Assembly: GCA_012034595.1 (NCBI GenBank) | Contig: JAAUPE010000036.1 | Location: 1-54,246 of the forward strand | Source of the DNA: Calothrix sp. CSU_2_0 | GTDB taxonomy: Bacteria > Cyanobacteriota > Cyanobacteriia > Cyanobacteriales > Nostocaceae | Reading direction: 5' to 3' | Length of the DNA: 54,246 nucleotides | Shown here: positions 27,725 to 35,981 of the stretch, one piece after another | How the letters are laid out: each line of letters opens with the position of its first letter | How positions within the stretch are numbered: the first letter of the stretch is position 1 | Made by a program: the position numbers and the translations under genes | The notes under the pieces: model-generated | The model's input: only the letters and a program-made list of their open reading frames with translations | The model's database searches: none | Told to the model about the DNA's origin: nothing

Positions 27725-28356
27725 TTGGGCACTTAGACCTGATGCGATTATTCGATCGCGTAATTCGACGAGCCGGATTACCAATTACATTTACAGGTGG
27801 ATTTCATCCCAATCCCCGCATATCCTTAGCAAATGCCCTGCCATTGGGTGCAACCAGTAGTGGTGAAATCGTTGATTTTGAGCTAACGCAAATTGTTGAT
27901 ATCGAAAATTTTCGCCAACAACTTGAAAAAGCCCTACCTAACGATATCCCCATATATAATGTGGTAGAACTCGATTTGAAAGCACCCGCCGCAACCCAGG
28001 TACTTGAAGCTGCGGAATATGAGATTACCATCGCCGCAATTGAGCAAATCCCACCTGCACAGTGGCAACATTGGCTTGGTACAATCAAAGCACAACCAGA
28101 AATTTGGTGCGAACAAACAACCAAATCTGGTAAAACCCGCTCAGTCAACCTGCGCGATCGCCTGTTTGAATTGGAATTAGTCGAAGATTCAACAAGCATT
28201 GGCGATTATGCAGTCACACTGCGATATCTGGGTAGTTGTCGTAACGATGGTACTCTGTTGCGCCCCGAACAAATCCTGTTTATGCTAGAAGAAATTACAG
28301 GTGGTGAATTCCAACTCCTGCATGTACATCGGTGTACCCTGATTTTGCGGGAATAA
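27715..28356 (+). CDS. DUF2344 (radical SAM-associated, TIGR03936) part of the frameshifted gene
   Basis: 213 residues from the ATG at 27715. The frame is actually open further upstream, to about 27505, and encodes the Cys-rich segment and KVQRLRIWFGKLGDMSLVGHLDLMRLFDRV. The HLDLMRLFDRV-RRAGLPITFTGGFHPNPRI-LPLGATSSGE signature is that of DUF2344, which normally follows or is fused to the TIGR03960 radical SAM protein. It may help bind an RNA or protein substrate, but this is not established. If the frameshift is real, it could be translated separately or by slippage. Confidence 0.8.
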   Translation: MSLVGHLDLMRLFDRVIRRAGLPITFTGGFHPNPRISLANALPLGATSSGEIVDFELTQIVDIENFRQQLEKALPNDIPIYNVVELDLKAPAATQVLEAAEYEITIAAIEQIPPAQWQHWLGTIKAQPEIWCEQTTKSGKTRSVNLRDRLFELELVEDSTSIGDYAVTLRYLGSCRNDGTLLRPEQILFMLEEITGGEFQLLHVHRCTLILRE

Positions 28357-29333
28357 ACAAAAAGAGGGCAACTACTCAATTTGTTGTCCTCAACTTGATA
28401 TGAAGGAATTGATTTTTTGCAAGGTTGCGTTAGAATGGGATGAAGAGAAATTTTCTGGCGCTGCATTGAGCGAACTGATTCATTAACCCTAATATTCAGG
28501 GCAGAAGAGCAAAGATTTCAGAGTGTCATTTCTAGGATTTTTCCCGGATATCAGCCGTGTAGATTAGATAGCACTCTCTCCCTTATAGCTATTTTTATGA
28601 ATCAGCAAGCTAAATAACGCTCCGTCAGCAACTCTCGCTATATCTTTTTAAAACAATTGCTGAATGTCGAATCGACACTTGATAGGTGCTATAGGTATTT
28701 TTACTAATGCCTCATCTTAAGAGTGTGAAGAGTTCTGTAGATCGGGCAGTAACTGTAGTCCAACCTGCGGGTACGGCAAAAGGGTTCCGCTTTGCTGTAG
28801 CCGCTTCGGTAGAGTTTAAGCTAAAAAAATAGCTACCGACTTCGGTTTCTTCCGACTTTGCGGACTAGTATTACCGATATAATGTACCCAAGGAAAAATC
28901 CTGGGCACAAAGAAATAGTTTGTATTGTTTGGTGACTTTAGTCTGTCATCACAGCCTGCCACCACCATGACAAGCTTTTAGTTCTAAAATCTTCTCAAAA
29001 CCACTTACCCGAAAGGACAAGCTTCTGCATTTTGTAACCTACAGAACTTTTTACTTAGACTCTTTTTGATACAGCATTGCAGCAAAAATAACCACAAGCA
29101 GATGATTATTATTGCTTAAAACTTTATGCAGCCGTTCTGGAACGTAGGCGTAATTAAGCGTAGTTAGACGATGCTCCTTACGAGCAAATACGCTTGCCTT
29201 TGTGTCGATAGCTTCCCGTGTATGACTTGAGAAAAGCACTTGTTATTACTAGCAGCAAAACATCGAAGTAGAGGCAAAGTATGGATGACCAACCTCCAGA
29301 ATCGTTTGTGCTGCCAATTTTTGAGGAAATTGA
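28357..29333. other. Long leader/intergenic region upstream of rne
   Basis: Nearly 1 kb without a supported gene. It probably contains the rne promoter and a long 5' leader; rne mRNA is autoregulated through its leader in other bacteria, and cyanobacterial rne leaders are long. Visible structures are a hairpin-rich repeat at about 28768-28860 (TACGGCAAA...TTTGCTGTA, then CGGTAG...CTACCG) and a small hairpin at 28887-28905 (CCCAAGGA-AAAA-TCCTGGG). Short frames on the minus strand here have no protein features. Confidence 0.4.
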
Positions 29334-31493
29334 ATGCCAAAACAAATTATCATTGCCGAGCAGCATCAAATTGCTGCGGTCTTTTCAGAAGATCAGATAC
29401 AAGAACTCGTAGTTGCTACGGGTCATCACCAGATTGGTGATATTTACTTAGGTGTTGTCGAAAATGTTTTACCTGGAATTGATGCTGCGTTCGTAAATAT
29501 CGGCGACCCCGAACGTAATGGTTTTATTCACGTGACTGATTTAGGACCATTACGCCTAAAACGTAGTGCTGCGGCAATTACTGAGTTACTGACACCACAA
29601 CAGAAAGTTTTGGTGCAGGTAATGAAAGAGCCAACAGGCTCCAAGGGACCAAGATTGACAGGTAATATTACCTTGCCAGGTCGTTATGTGGTTTTAATGC
29701 CCTACGGTAGAGGAGTCAATTTATCCCGTCGGATCAAAAACGAAAACGAGCGTAACCGTTTGCGGGCACTGGCAATTCTAATTAAACCTGCGGGAATGGG
29801 TTTACTCGTTCGTACCGAAGCCGAAGGCAAACCTGAAGAAGCAATTATTGAAGACTTAGAAGCTTTACAAAAGCAGTGGGAATTAATCCAGCAAGAAGCA
29901 CAATCCACCCGTGCCCCAGCATTACTCAACCGCGATGACGATTTTATTCAGCGCGTTCTCCGAGATATGTACGGTGCAGATGTCAACCGCATTGTGGTTG
30001 ATTCCAGCACCGGATTGAAGCGAGTCAAGCAGTACTTGCAGAACTGGAGTGGAGGACAAACACCCCAAGGATTATTGATTGACCATCATCGCGATCGCAC
30101 TCCCATTTTAGAGTACTTCCGCATCACCGCCGCTATTAAAGAAGCACTCAAACCGAGAGTGGATTTGCCTTCCGGTGGCTATATCATTATCGAGCCAACC
30201 GAAGCATTAACAGTAATCGATGTCAACTCCGGTTCCTTTACCCGTTCCGCAACTGCCAGAGAAACCGTACTCTGGACAAACTGCGAAGCTGCAACCGAGA
30301 TAGCTCGTCAATTACGTTTACGTAATATTGCGGGTGTGATTGTAGTCGATTTTATTGACATGGAATCGCGACGCGACCAATTGCACGTTCTCGAACACTT
30401 CAATAAAGCCCTCAAAGCCGACAAAGCCCGTCCTCAAATTGCCCAATTAACCGAATTAGGCTTAGTCGAACTAACACGTAAACGCCAAGGTCAAAATATT
30501 TACGAACTATTCGGTCAAACTTGCCAGACATGTGGCGGTTTAGGGCATATCGTACATTTACCTGGAGAAGGTGAAAGCCGCGCTGTCCCCTCCCCAGCAG
30601 AAATACCTGAACGTTTCGTTTCGTCAATGCCCCAACCCCGTGAAACTCGGATGCCAGTTGCCCGTAACAACGGCGAACCACGGGAAACACCACGGGAAAG
30701 TTATCCACGGGAAAATTACGATTCCTATAATGAAGGGTTTGATGCCGAACCAGAGTTTAATTCTTTAAGTCTTGTCAACCATCCCAGCTATCAAGAATTA
30801 GGCGATAAAAATCGCCGCGTTCGCCGCCGTCAGCGAATCGGAGGTATAAACGGAGGCACGCTTAAAGAAGAACCACGGGTAACGGGAAGTCCCATATCGT
30901 TTGTCAAGGATGCCGACTTTGACAGTGATACCGATACGGAAATGCCAGGAGCGAGCGAACTACCAAACTTGGGAGTTACCAAATCCCATTGGGGCGATCG
31001 CGTTGATGCTCCGAAGGGAACAATCTACGACCATCGTGCCAAAACAAAACTCGAACCAATCAAGCCAGTCGTCGAACCACCGGAAATTGTTTCGGTCGAA
31101 ATGACTACCGACGAACAGGATGTCTACGCATTGATGGGAGTTTCTCCGTTGATACGGTTAAATCGGGAAGTTAAAAATCCCAAATCCGTGATTATTAATG
31201 TGACCTTACCAGGTCAAGGTTCATCATCACCACCGGAACTACAAGAAACATCTGCATCTATTTCGACTGTACCTATACCTGCCCCAGTTAAAATTAGTCG
31301 GGAACCAGAAGCTTTAATGGAGATTGAAGATGAGGAACCAGTTGAAGTAGAACTTGAAGTAGAACTTGAAGTAGAGCATGAAGTAGAACCAAATTCAAAA
31401 CAAGAAGAAACTTTTAACGCGATCGATGACAGCGAGACTGCTGGAACTCCCAACCGTCGTCGTCGTCGGCGTTCCTCTGCTAGAGATGATTGA
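29334..31493 (+). CDS. rne: Ribonuclease E
   Basis: A 719-residue RNase E/G enzyme, the main endonuclease for mRNA decay and rRNA/tRNA processing. The S1 domain lies at about 35-120. The catalytic DNase-I-like region has the metal-binding Asp residues in VIDVNSGS and VIVVDFIDM. The Zn-link is CQTCGG. The C-terminal half is a non-catalytic, charged tail with 12-bp coding repeats (VEVELEVELEVE) near residue 675. The extreme C-terminus is RRRRRRSSA (708-716), the conserved cyanobacterial nonapeptide that binds PNPase. Starting with MPKQIIIAEQHQIAAVFSED fits close relatives. It is co-directional with rnhB 21 bases later, a conserved cyanobacterial pair. Confidence 0.95.
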   Translation: MPKQIIIAEQHQIAAVFSEDQIQELVVATGHHQIGDIYLGVVENVLPGIDAAFVNIGDPERNGFIHVTDLGPLRLKRSAAAITELLTPQQKVLVQVMKEPTGSKGPRLTGNITLPGRYVVLMPYGRGVNLSRRIKNENERNRLRALAILIKPAGMGLLVRTEAEGKPEEAIIEDLEALQKQWELIQQEAQSTRAPALLNRDDDFIQRVLRDMYGADVNRIVVDSSTGLKRVKQYLQNWSGGQTPQGLLIDHHRDRTPILEYFRITAAIKEALKPRVDLPSGGYIIIEPTEALTVIDVNSGSFTRSATARETVLWTNCEAATEIARQLRLRNIAGVIVVDFIDMESRRDQLHVLEHFNKALKADKARPQIAQLTELGLVELTRKRQGQNIYELFGQTCQTCGGLGHIVHLPGEGESRAVPSPAEIPERFVSSMPQPRETRMPVARNNGEPRETPRESYPRENYDSYNEGFDAEPEFNSLSLVNHPSYQELGDKNRRVRRRQRIGGINGGTLKEEPRVTGSPISFVKDADFDSDTDTEMPGASELPNLGVTKSHWGDRVDAPKGTIYDHRAKTKLEPIKPVVEPPEIVSVEMTTDEQDVYALMGVSPLIRLNREVKNPKSVIINVTLPGQGSSSPPELQETSASISTVPIPAPVKISREPEALMEIEDEEPVEVELEVELEVEHEVEPNSKQEETFNAIDDSETAGTPNRRRRRRSSARDD

Positions 31494-31514
31494 TGCTGAC
31501 ACCGAATAATAGTT

Positions 31515-32312
31515 ATGGTTAAAAAACGGCAAACAACTGTTGTTGAATTACCTCTATTTCCAACCGAATCAAACTGGTTAGAGCTATCTACCTTGGGGAA
31601 TAGTCAGCGAAGTTGCCAGACAGAGGATTCTGTCCCCGAAGTTTTGTGGACGGAAACCGTCCCCCTTCGGGTTCGCAGTCCCCTGCGGAGGGAAACCCTT
31701 CTTCAGGGCTGTCTCACCACAAACTTCTCTTCGGCACATTCGCAAGGAATAATTGCAGGGGTTGATGAGGTTGGAAGAGGGGCATTATTTGGTCCTGTGG
31801 TTGCAGCAGCAGTTGTATTGCCTCGAAGTGCTTTGCCAGAACTGATGTTAGCAGGAATCAATGATAGTAAAAAATTGTCGCCATCACGCCGAAATCAGCT
31901 AGCGCAGCAGATTTGCACGCTAGCTTGTGATTGGAGAATTGGTTTTGCCTCAACTGCTGAGATTGACCAAATAAACATTCTACAGGCATCTTTATTAGCA
32001 ATGAAACGGGCTGTACTTAAACTTTCAGTACAGCCCACACTTTGTTTAATTGATGGTAATCAGTTAGTTCCTGGTTTGCCAATGCCACAGCAAACAATTA
32101 TTAAGGGTGATTCTCTATCTATTGCGATCGCAGCAGCAAGTATTCTTGCAAAAGTATGGCGTGATGATTTGATACTGCGACTAGCTGTGAATTATCCTAT
32201 GTACGATTTAGTGCGTAATAAAGGTTACGGCAGTCAACGTCATCTCGCAGCATTGCGGGAGCATGGAGTCTCACGGTTACATCGCAAATCTTTTAGTCCT
32301 TGTCAAAATTAG
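31515..32312 (+). CDS. rnhB: Ribonuclease HII with a repeat-encoded insertion
   Basis: A 265-residue RNase HII that removes ribonucleotides and RNA primers from DNA. Catalytic acids lie in AGVDEVGRG (from about residue 80), in LIDGNQ and in the KGDSLSIAIAAASILAK segment. The conserved part starts near residue 78, later than expected. Residues 1-31 look like a normal cyanobacterial N-terminus (ending LELSTLGNSQ). About 45 residues (32-77), encoded by a hairpin-rich repeat, separate them from the catalytic core. The insert is in frame and free of stops, so the enzyme is probably still made. Confidence 0.92.
   Translation: MVKKRQTTVVELPLFPTESNWLELSTLGNSQRSCQTEDSVPEVLWTETVPLRVRSPLRRETLLQGCLTTNFSSAHSQGIIAGVDEVGRGALFGPVVAAAVVLPRSALPELMLAGINDSKKLSPSRRNQLAQQICTLACDWRIGFASTAEIDQINILQASLLAMKRAVLKLSVQPTLCLIDGNQLVPGLPMPQQTIIKGDSLSIAIAAASILAKVWRDDLILRLAVNYPMYDLVRNKGYGSQRHLAALREHGVSRLHRKSFSPCQN
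31609..31745. repeat. Hairpin-rich repeat inserted in frame in rnhB
   Basis: The segment contains consecutive small palindromes: GACAGA-GGAT-TCTGTC, ACGG-AAA-CCGT, CGCAG-TCCC-CTGCG and AGGG-AAA-CCCT. An outer pair, GAAGTTTTGTGG and CCACAAACTTC, encloses the last three. TGTGGACGGAAACCGTCCCC (31645-31664) occurs again at 32380-32399. Confidence 0.7.
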
Positions 32313-32319
32313 GTATTAG

Positions 32320-32445
32320 ACATCTCCGAAAAAGATGTGGAGACGTAGCAATGCTACGCGAATGTGTCGAAGAGAAGTTTGTGGACGGAAACCGTCCCCA
32401 CAAACTTCTCCCTGTGGCAAAGTTTCGCGGCAACTTTGCTGTCTT
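32320..32445. repeat. Second hairpin-rich repeat, after rnhB
   Basis: Chain of palindromes: ACATCT...AGATGT, GTAGC-AAT-GCTAC, GAGAAGTTTGTGG...CCACAAACTTCTC around ACGG-AAA-CCGT, and GCAAAGTT...AACTTTGC. It shares an identical 20-bp core with the repeat inside rnhB. It may also act as a transcript-end structure for rne-rnhB. Confidence 0.65.
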
Positions 32446-32539
32446 TACAAGGGTTTCAGGTAACGCATAATTAATTTTCACTCCTATGGCTATTGGGGAT
32501 TAGATATTGAGATTAGCAGTTAGCTTTGACTCCTGAACT

Positions 32540-33142
32540 CTATTCAATATTTAGTATTGGCAATTCTTGGCAACTATTGTTAGTTATTATATCCGTAGTT
32601 TGTATTTCCTTAGTCTGTAAATCAACCCAACGGCTATAGTCTGCTAGTAATTGATGTAACAATCGCTGTTTTATTGTTAATAAGACACTTTTGAGCAAAC
32701 TATTACCAGTTGTTTCCAAAATTGTTTTAGGAGTAAAGCAGAATGGTGGGGGTAAATCTATTATTACTTGTAGGTCAGCTCTCCCTTTTAAATTTGTTAC
32801 AGATAAATTCTCTTCTAAAGATAAATATCCTTCTAAATTTAGACTAAAGCGTTGGTTAATATATTCAAAACCTAAAATTTCGCAAGCGATAGATTGCAAC
32901 CTGATAACTCCATTGGACTCTGCCCAAACCCTCATATCAACTGTTGGTTGAATGCTGATGGAAAGAAAAGTTAGAGGACGCATGTGGAGGCGAAATACTT
33001 CTTCCGAAAGCTGCTTAATTCTGCTAGATTCAACAAGAGCATGAACTAAACGCTGAGGTTGGCGAAGATAATGTTGAATGTGAATTGTCTTTTCGGGAAC
33101 AGCAATTTCTACTGTTTGTAAGACTGTAAAGGTGGTAACCAT
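32540..33142 (-). CDS. DUF1997 family protein
   Basis: A 200-residue protein of the DUF1997 type found in cyanobacteria and plastids. It starts with FTVLQTVEIAVPEKTIHIQHYLRQPQRLVHAL and has the RPLTFLSISIQPTVDMRVW and LPPPFCFTPKTILETTGNSLL segments typical of the family. The fold may be a lipid- or ligand-binding beta-sheet domain, but no function is established. It faces rnhB and is divergent from pheA; this order is, as I recall, conserved in Nostocales. Confidence 0.75.
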   Translation of the reverse strand: MVTTFTVLQTVEIAVPEKTIHIQHYLRQPQRLVHALVESSRIKQLSEEVFRLHMRPLTFLSISIQPTVDMRVWAESNGVIRLQSIACEILGFEYINQRFSLNLEGYLSLEENLSVTNLKGRADLQVIIDLPPPFCFTPKTILETTGNSLLKSVLLTIKQRLLHQLLADYSRWVDLQTKEIQTTDIITNNSCQELPILNIE

Positions 33143-33466
33143 GAACTTATTAAATTACCTGTTTAATATTTTAATATTTTTGACTATATATTTTTGGCTC
33201 AAAATCTTTCTTCCCTACAAGCAAAAAAGTTTAGGATCGAACCATGTTAGCGCTTTATAAACATTAGAAAACATTATTACTGAAATTTAATCAACTTTTA
33301 GTAATAAAATTTGATAATTAAATTACTATCAATGGAATAAGTATTAAAGGTAATATAAAGTAAAAATAAATACAGTTACAATCAAAGTCAAATCTCAATT
33401 AAAGATAGTGTATCAGAACATCGAAGCTAGATTTATAAATTAAGTTTTTAATTTAGGCGGGAATAT
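33143..33466. other. AT-rich divergent promoter region
   Basis: About 320 bases between the DUF1997 gene (minus) and pheA (plus), very AT-rich. It should hold both promoters. No operator, hairpin or gene is clear. Confidence 0.4.
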
Positions 33467-34357
33467 ATGAATATATCAATTGCACATTTAGGACCACCCG
33501 GAAACTATAGCGAACAAGCGGCTTTTTTTTATATAAATTGGTTAGCAAAAACAACAAAAGAACCCGCCATTTTGTGCCCTTATCCCAGTATTGCCCAATC
33601 AATCAAAGCAGTAGCACAAGGACAAGCACAATTAGCTGTAATTCCTGCTGAAAACTCAATTGAAGGTAGTGTGACAATGACGATGGATGCCATGTGGCAG
33701 TTAGACAATTTGCAAATTCGTTTAGCTTTGATTATGCCGATTGTTCATGTACTTATTTCCTGCGCTGCTGATTTAGGGAATATCAAAACTGTATACTCAC
33801 ACCCACAAGCTTTGGCACAATGCCAAGGATGGTTAGAACGTTATCTTCCGAACGTCCAATTGATTGCAACTAATTCAACTACTGAAGCATTGGAAGTTTT
33901 GGAAACAGATTTAAGTGCAGCTGCTATCTCTTCTGAAAGGGCAGCACAGCTTTATAATTTACCAACATTAGCTAGCGGTATCAATGACCGTCCTGAAAAC
34001 TGCACTCGTTTTTGGGTGGTTAGTCAAAACCAAGTTAACAAAAGCAAAAATTTAGAAGGACAATTTCTAGCATCCTCCCCCAATGCTAGTCATACTTCTT
34101 TAGCATTTAGCGTTCCCGCTAACGTTCCTGGTGCGTTAGCAAAAGCACTGCAAGTATTCGCGAACTTAGGAATTAATCTAAGTCGAATTGAGTCGCGTCC
34201 AACCAAGCGTTCTCTGGGGGAGTATTTGTTTTTTATTGATATTGAAGCAAATTTTAACGAACCGCTAATACAGCCAGCACTCACAGAATTGTTAACTTAC
34301 ACCGAAGTCCTGAAAATTTTTGGTAGCTATAATGTTTTGTCAACTGATGCAATTTAG
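33467..34357 (+). CDS. pheA: Prephenate dehydratase
   Basis: A 296-residue monofunctional prephenate dehydratase with no chorismate mutase domain. The start is IAHLGPPGNYSEQAA and the dehydratase motif is NCTRFWVV, whose Thr-Arg-Phe is catalytic. A C-terminal ACT domain (about 205-292, with GALAKALQVFANLGINLSRIESRP) binds phenylalanine for feedback inhibition. It makes phenylpyruvate from prephenate in phenylalanine synthesis. It is monocistronic. Confidence 0.94.
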   Translation: MNISIAHLGPPGNYSEQAAFFYINWLAKTTKEPAILCPYPSIAQSIKAVAQGQAQLAVIPAENSIEGSVTMTMDAMWQLDNLQIRLALIMPIVHVLISCAADLGNIKTVYSHPQALAQCQGWLERYLPNVQLIATNSTTEALEVLETDLSAAAISSERAAQLYNLPTLASGINDRPENCTRFWVVSQNQVNKSKNLEGQFLASSPNASHTSLAFSVPANVPGALAKALQVFANLGINLSRIESRPTKRSLGEYLFFIDIEANFNEPLIQPALTELLTYTEVLKIFGSYNVLSTDAI

Positions 34358-34577
34358 TTAATAGTTAGGAGTTAGTTTTAATTAAGAAGTCAATTAACCA
34401 TTAACGATGAAGATTAAATAAAATACAATGCCTTACTCTTTTTCTATAGGATATTCCTCTTCATGAGTGTGAAGGGGAAAAGATTTTGCCTAGTAAAAAG
34501 CGAAGGTAAGGTTTAATGATAGATCTGTATGTTATTTTATCCACGTTTCTAACTACTAACCATTAACCGATCGCAAA

Positions 34578-35225
34578 TTATAACTTTTGATTAAAGGTAT
34601 CTTTGAGAACAGTACGGGCAGCGAGATGATTGCGAGTTGATGTCAAAATTTCTGCTTCCCGTTCTAGACGTGTAGCAGTGCTACGCATTTCTAATAATGC
34701 TTGCTGTTCCAGGGGTACACCATGTAGATTATGGGCGACCCAGTAGGATAATTCCACTGGTAAATCGGGTAAATCTTCAGGTAGCTCAATACTTTCGTCG
34801 GTTAGCTTTGCAGATAAACGGACAACATCCCGTAAAAGTTGTTCGACATCTGTTGTTATCGGTTGTAAATCCTTAGTTGGAGGTTCGTCTTCTATCCACT
34901 CAACTAAGCCAACTCGGTAAGGCTTTTCGCGAACGTATTCCAGAACCCGAAATCTTTGCTGTCCTAAAGTGACAATGTGCATCCGGTCATCTGGTAAGCG
35001 CTGATGGTGAACTATTTCCGCGCAACAGCCAACATTTGCTATTTTGCCTTTAACTGGATCGATCATCAAAACTCCAAACCTGCGATCGCTCTCCAAAACC
35101 GTATTCATCATGATTCGGTAGCGATACTCGAAAATATGCAGGGGTAAAGGTCTTGTGGGAAACAAAACTACTTCCGGCAACGGGAACAAAGGTAGCTCGC
35201 GAACTGCTATTTTAGATGAAGCCAT
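34578..35225 (-). CDS. LON-type substrate-binding domain protein
   Basis: A 215-residue protein formed by a stand-alone Lon N-terminal (LAN) domain. It has the ELPLFPLPEVVLFPTRPLPLHIFE opening and the FGVLMID, RMHIVTLGQQRFRVLE strands, then a helical C-terminus. No ATPase or protease part is present. Such proteins occur in all cyanobacteria; a role in recognising damaged protein is inferred only from the domain. It lies downstream of rpsJ on the same strand, but a strong terminator separates them. Confidence 0.85.
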   Translation of the reverse strand: MASSKIAVRELPLFPLPEVVLFPTRPLPLHIFEYRYRIMMNTVLESDRRFGVLMIDPVKGKIANVGCCAEIVHHQRLPDDRMHIVTLGQQRFRVLEYVREKPYRVGLVEWIEDEPPTKDLQPITTDVEQLLRDVVRLSAKLTDESIELPEDLPDLPVELSYWVAHNLHGVPLEQQALLEMRSTATRLEREAEILTSTRNHLAARTVLKDTFNQKL

Positions 35226-35320
35226 TTTTACTTTGGTATAAATTTAATCTTTAATTAGGTATAAGTCTCTAATCTTCCCCGTATTCCTTTTAAATTTTAT
35301 CATTTTGTTCTGCTGCAATG

Positions 35321-35348
35321 AAAAAGCCCTGAGAAATATTTCTCAGGG
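35321..35348 (-). terminator. Intrinsic terminator after rpsJ
   Basis: A perfect 22-base palindrome, CCCTGAGAAATATTTCTCAGGG (35327-35348) is followed on the minus strand by C and five T. It lies about 140 bases after the rpsJ stop and marks the end of the str operon. Confidence 0.8.
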
Positions 35349-35490
35349 TATTGTCAGAATTTACACTATGTATTTTTAATCATTACTTATTACTGAGTAA
35401 TATTTAATGCTAAATCATTAACGGTATTGGTTAAGAGCCGATCGATTCCTAACTTATGTACAGACAACCCGTTGGGTCATCTGTCACGAA

Positions 35491-35808
35491 TTACAATTTC
35501 ACTTCAATATCAACACCTGATGGCAAATCTAACTTCATCAGCGCGTCAATTGTTTTTGAAGAGGGTTGATAAATATCGATAATCCGACGGTGAGTACGAG
35601 TTTCAAAGTGTTCGCGAGAGTCTTTATCAACGTGGGGCGATCGCAATACACAATAAATTTTGCGTTTGGTAGGTAGAGGAATCGGACCAATGGCTGTGGC
35701 ATTTGTGCGGTTAGCCGTATCTACAATTTTTTCGCAAGAAGTGTCTAATAAGCGTCGGTCAAAAGCTTGCAAACGGATTCTGATTTTTTGTTGTTGTAGC
35801 GTTGCCAT
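35491..35808 (-). CDS. rpsJ: 30S ribosomal protein S10
   Basis: 105 residues from the ATG at 35808 ([20 protein letters not shown]); an in-frame upstream ATG at 35856 reads through a heptamer repeat and is rejected. The sequence is the full S10, with [22 protein letters not shown] and [15 protein letters not shown]. It is a small-subunit protein, also the antitermination factor NusE. It follows tuf, the usual cyanobacterial arrangement, although a hairpin terminator lies between. A GGA-containing ribosome-binding site precedes the start. Confidence 0.96.
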   Translation of the reverse strand: MATLQQQKIRIRLQAFDRRLLDTSCEKIVDTANRTNATAIGPIPLPTKRKIYCVLRSPHVDKDSREHFETRTHRRIIDIYQPSSKTIDALMKLDLPSGVDIEVKL

Positions 35809-35832
35809 TTGTTTAATTTTCCTGGTTCTACA

Positions 35833-35853
35833 GATTTTGGATTTTGGATTTTG
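35833..35853. repeat. TTTTGGA heptamer array before rpsJ
   Basis: Three tandem GATTTTG units lie 25 bases upstream of the rpsJ ATG on the minus strand, between tuf and rpsJ. Confidence 0.6.
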
Positions 35854-35923
35854 CAAAAAGTTGCAAACTTTTCAAGAAGGATTTTGGAACTGCTCTAAAA
35901 TCTAGAAGGCGATTTGGGGACAT

Positions 35924-35958
35924 AAAAAGAGCAGAGACGCATTATATCATCCCCGCTC
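35924..35958 (-). terminator. Hairpin and T-run after tuf
   Basis: On the minus strand GAGCGGGGA (35958-35950) pairs with TCTCTGCTC (35937-35929), with two G-U pairs, followed by five T. It lies 24 bases after the tuf stop and may partially terminate before rpsJ. Confidence 0.6.
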
Positions 35959-35981
35959 CTTTTTAACGAAGGTGCAAAGTG

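Noticed and set aside
29051-29369. Two small minus-strand frames upstream of rne
   Set aside because: They overlap each other and the rne start and show no protein features.
35809-35856. N-terminal extension of rpsJ from an upstream ATG
   Set aside because: The extra 16 residues are encoded by a heptamer repeat and leader; the ATG at 35808 gives the standard S10 start.
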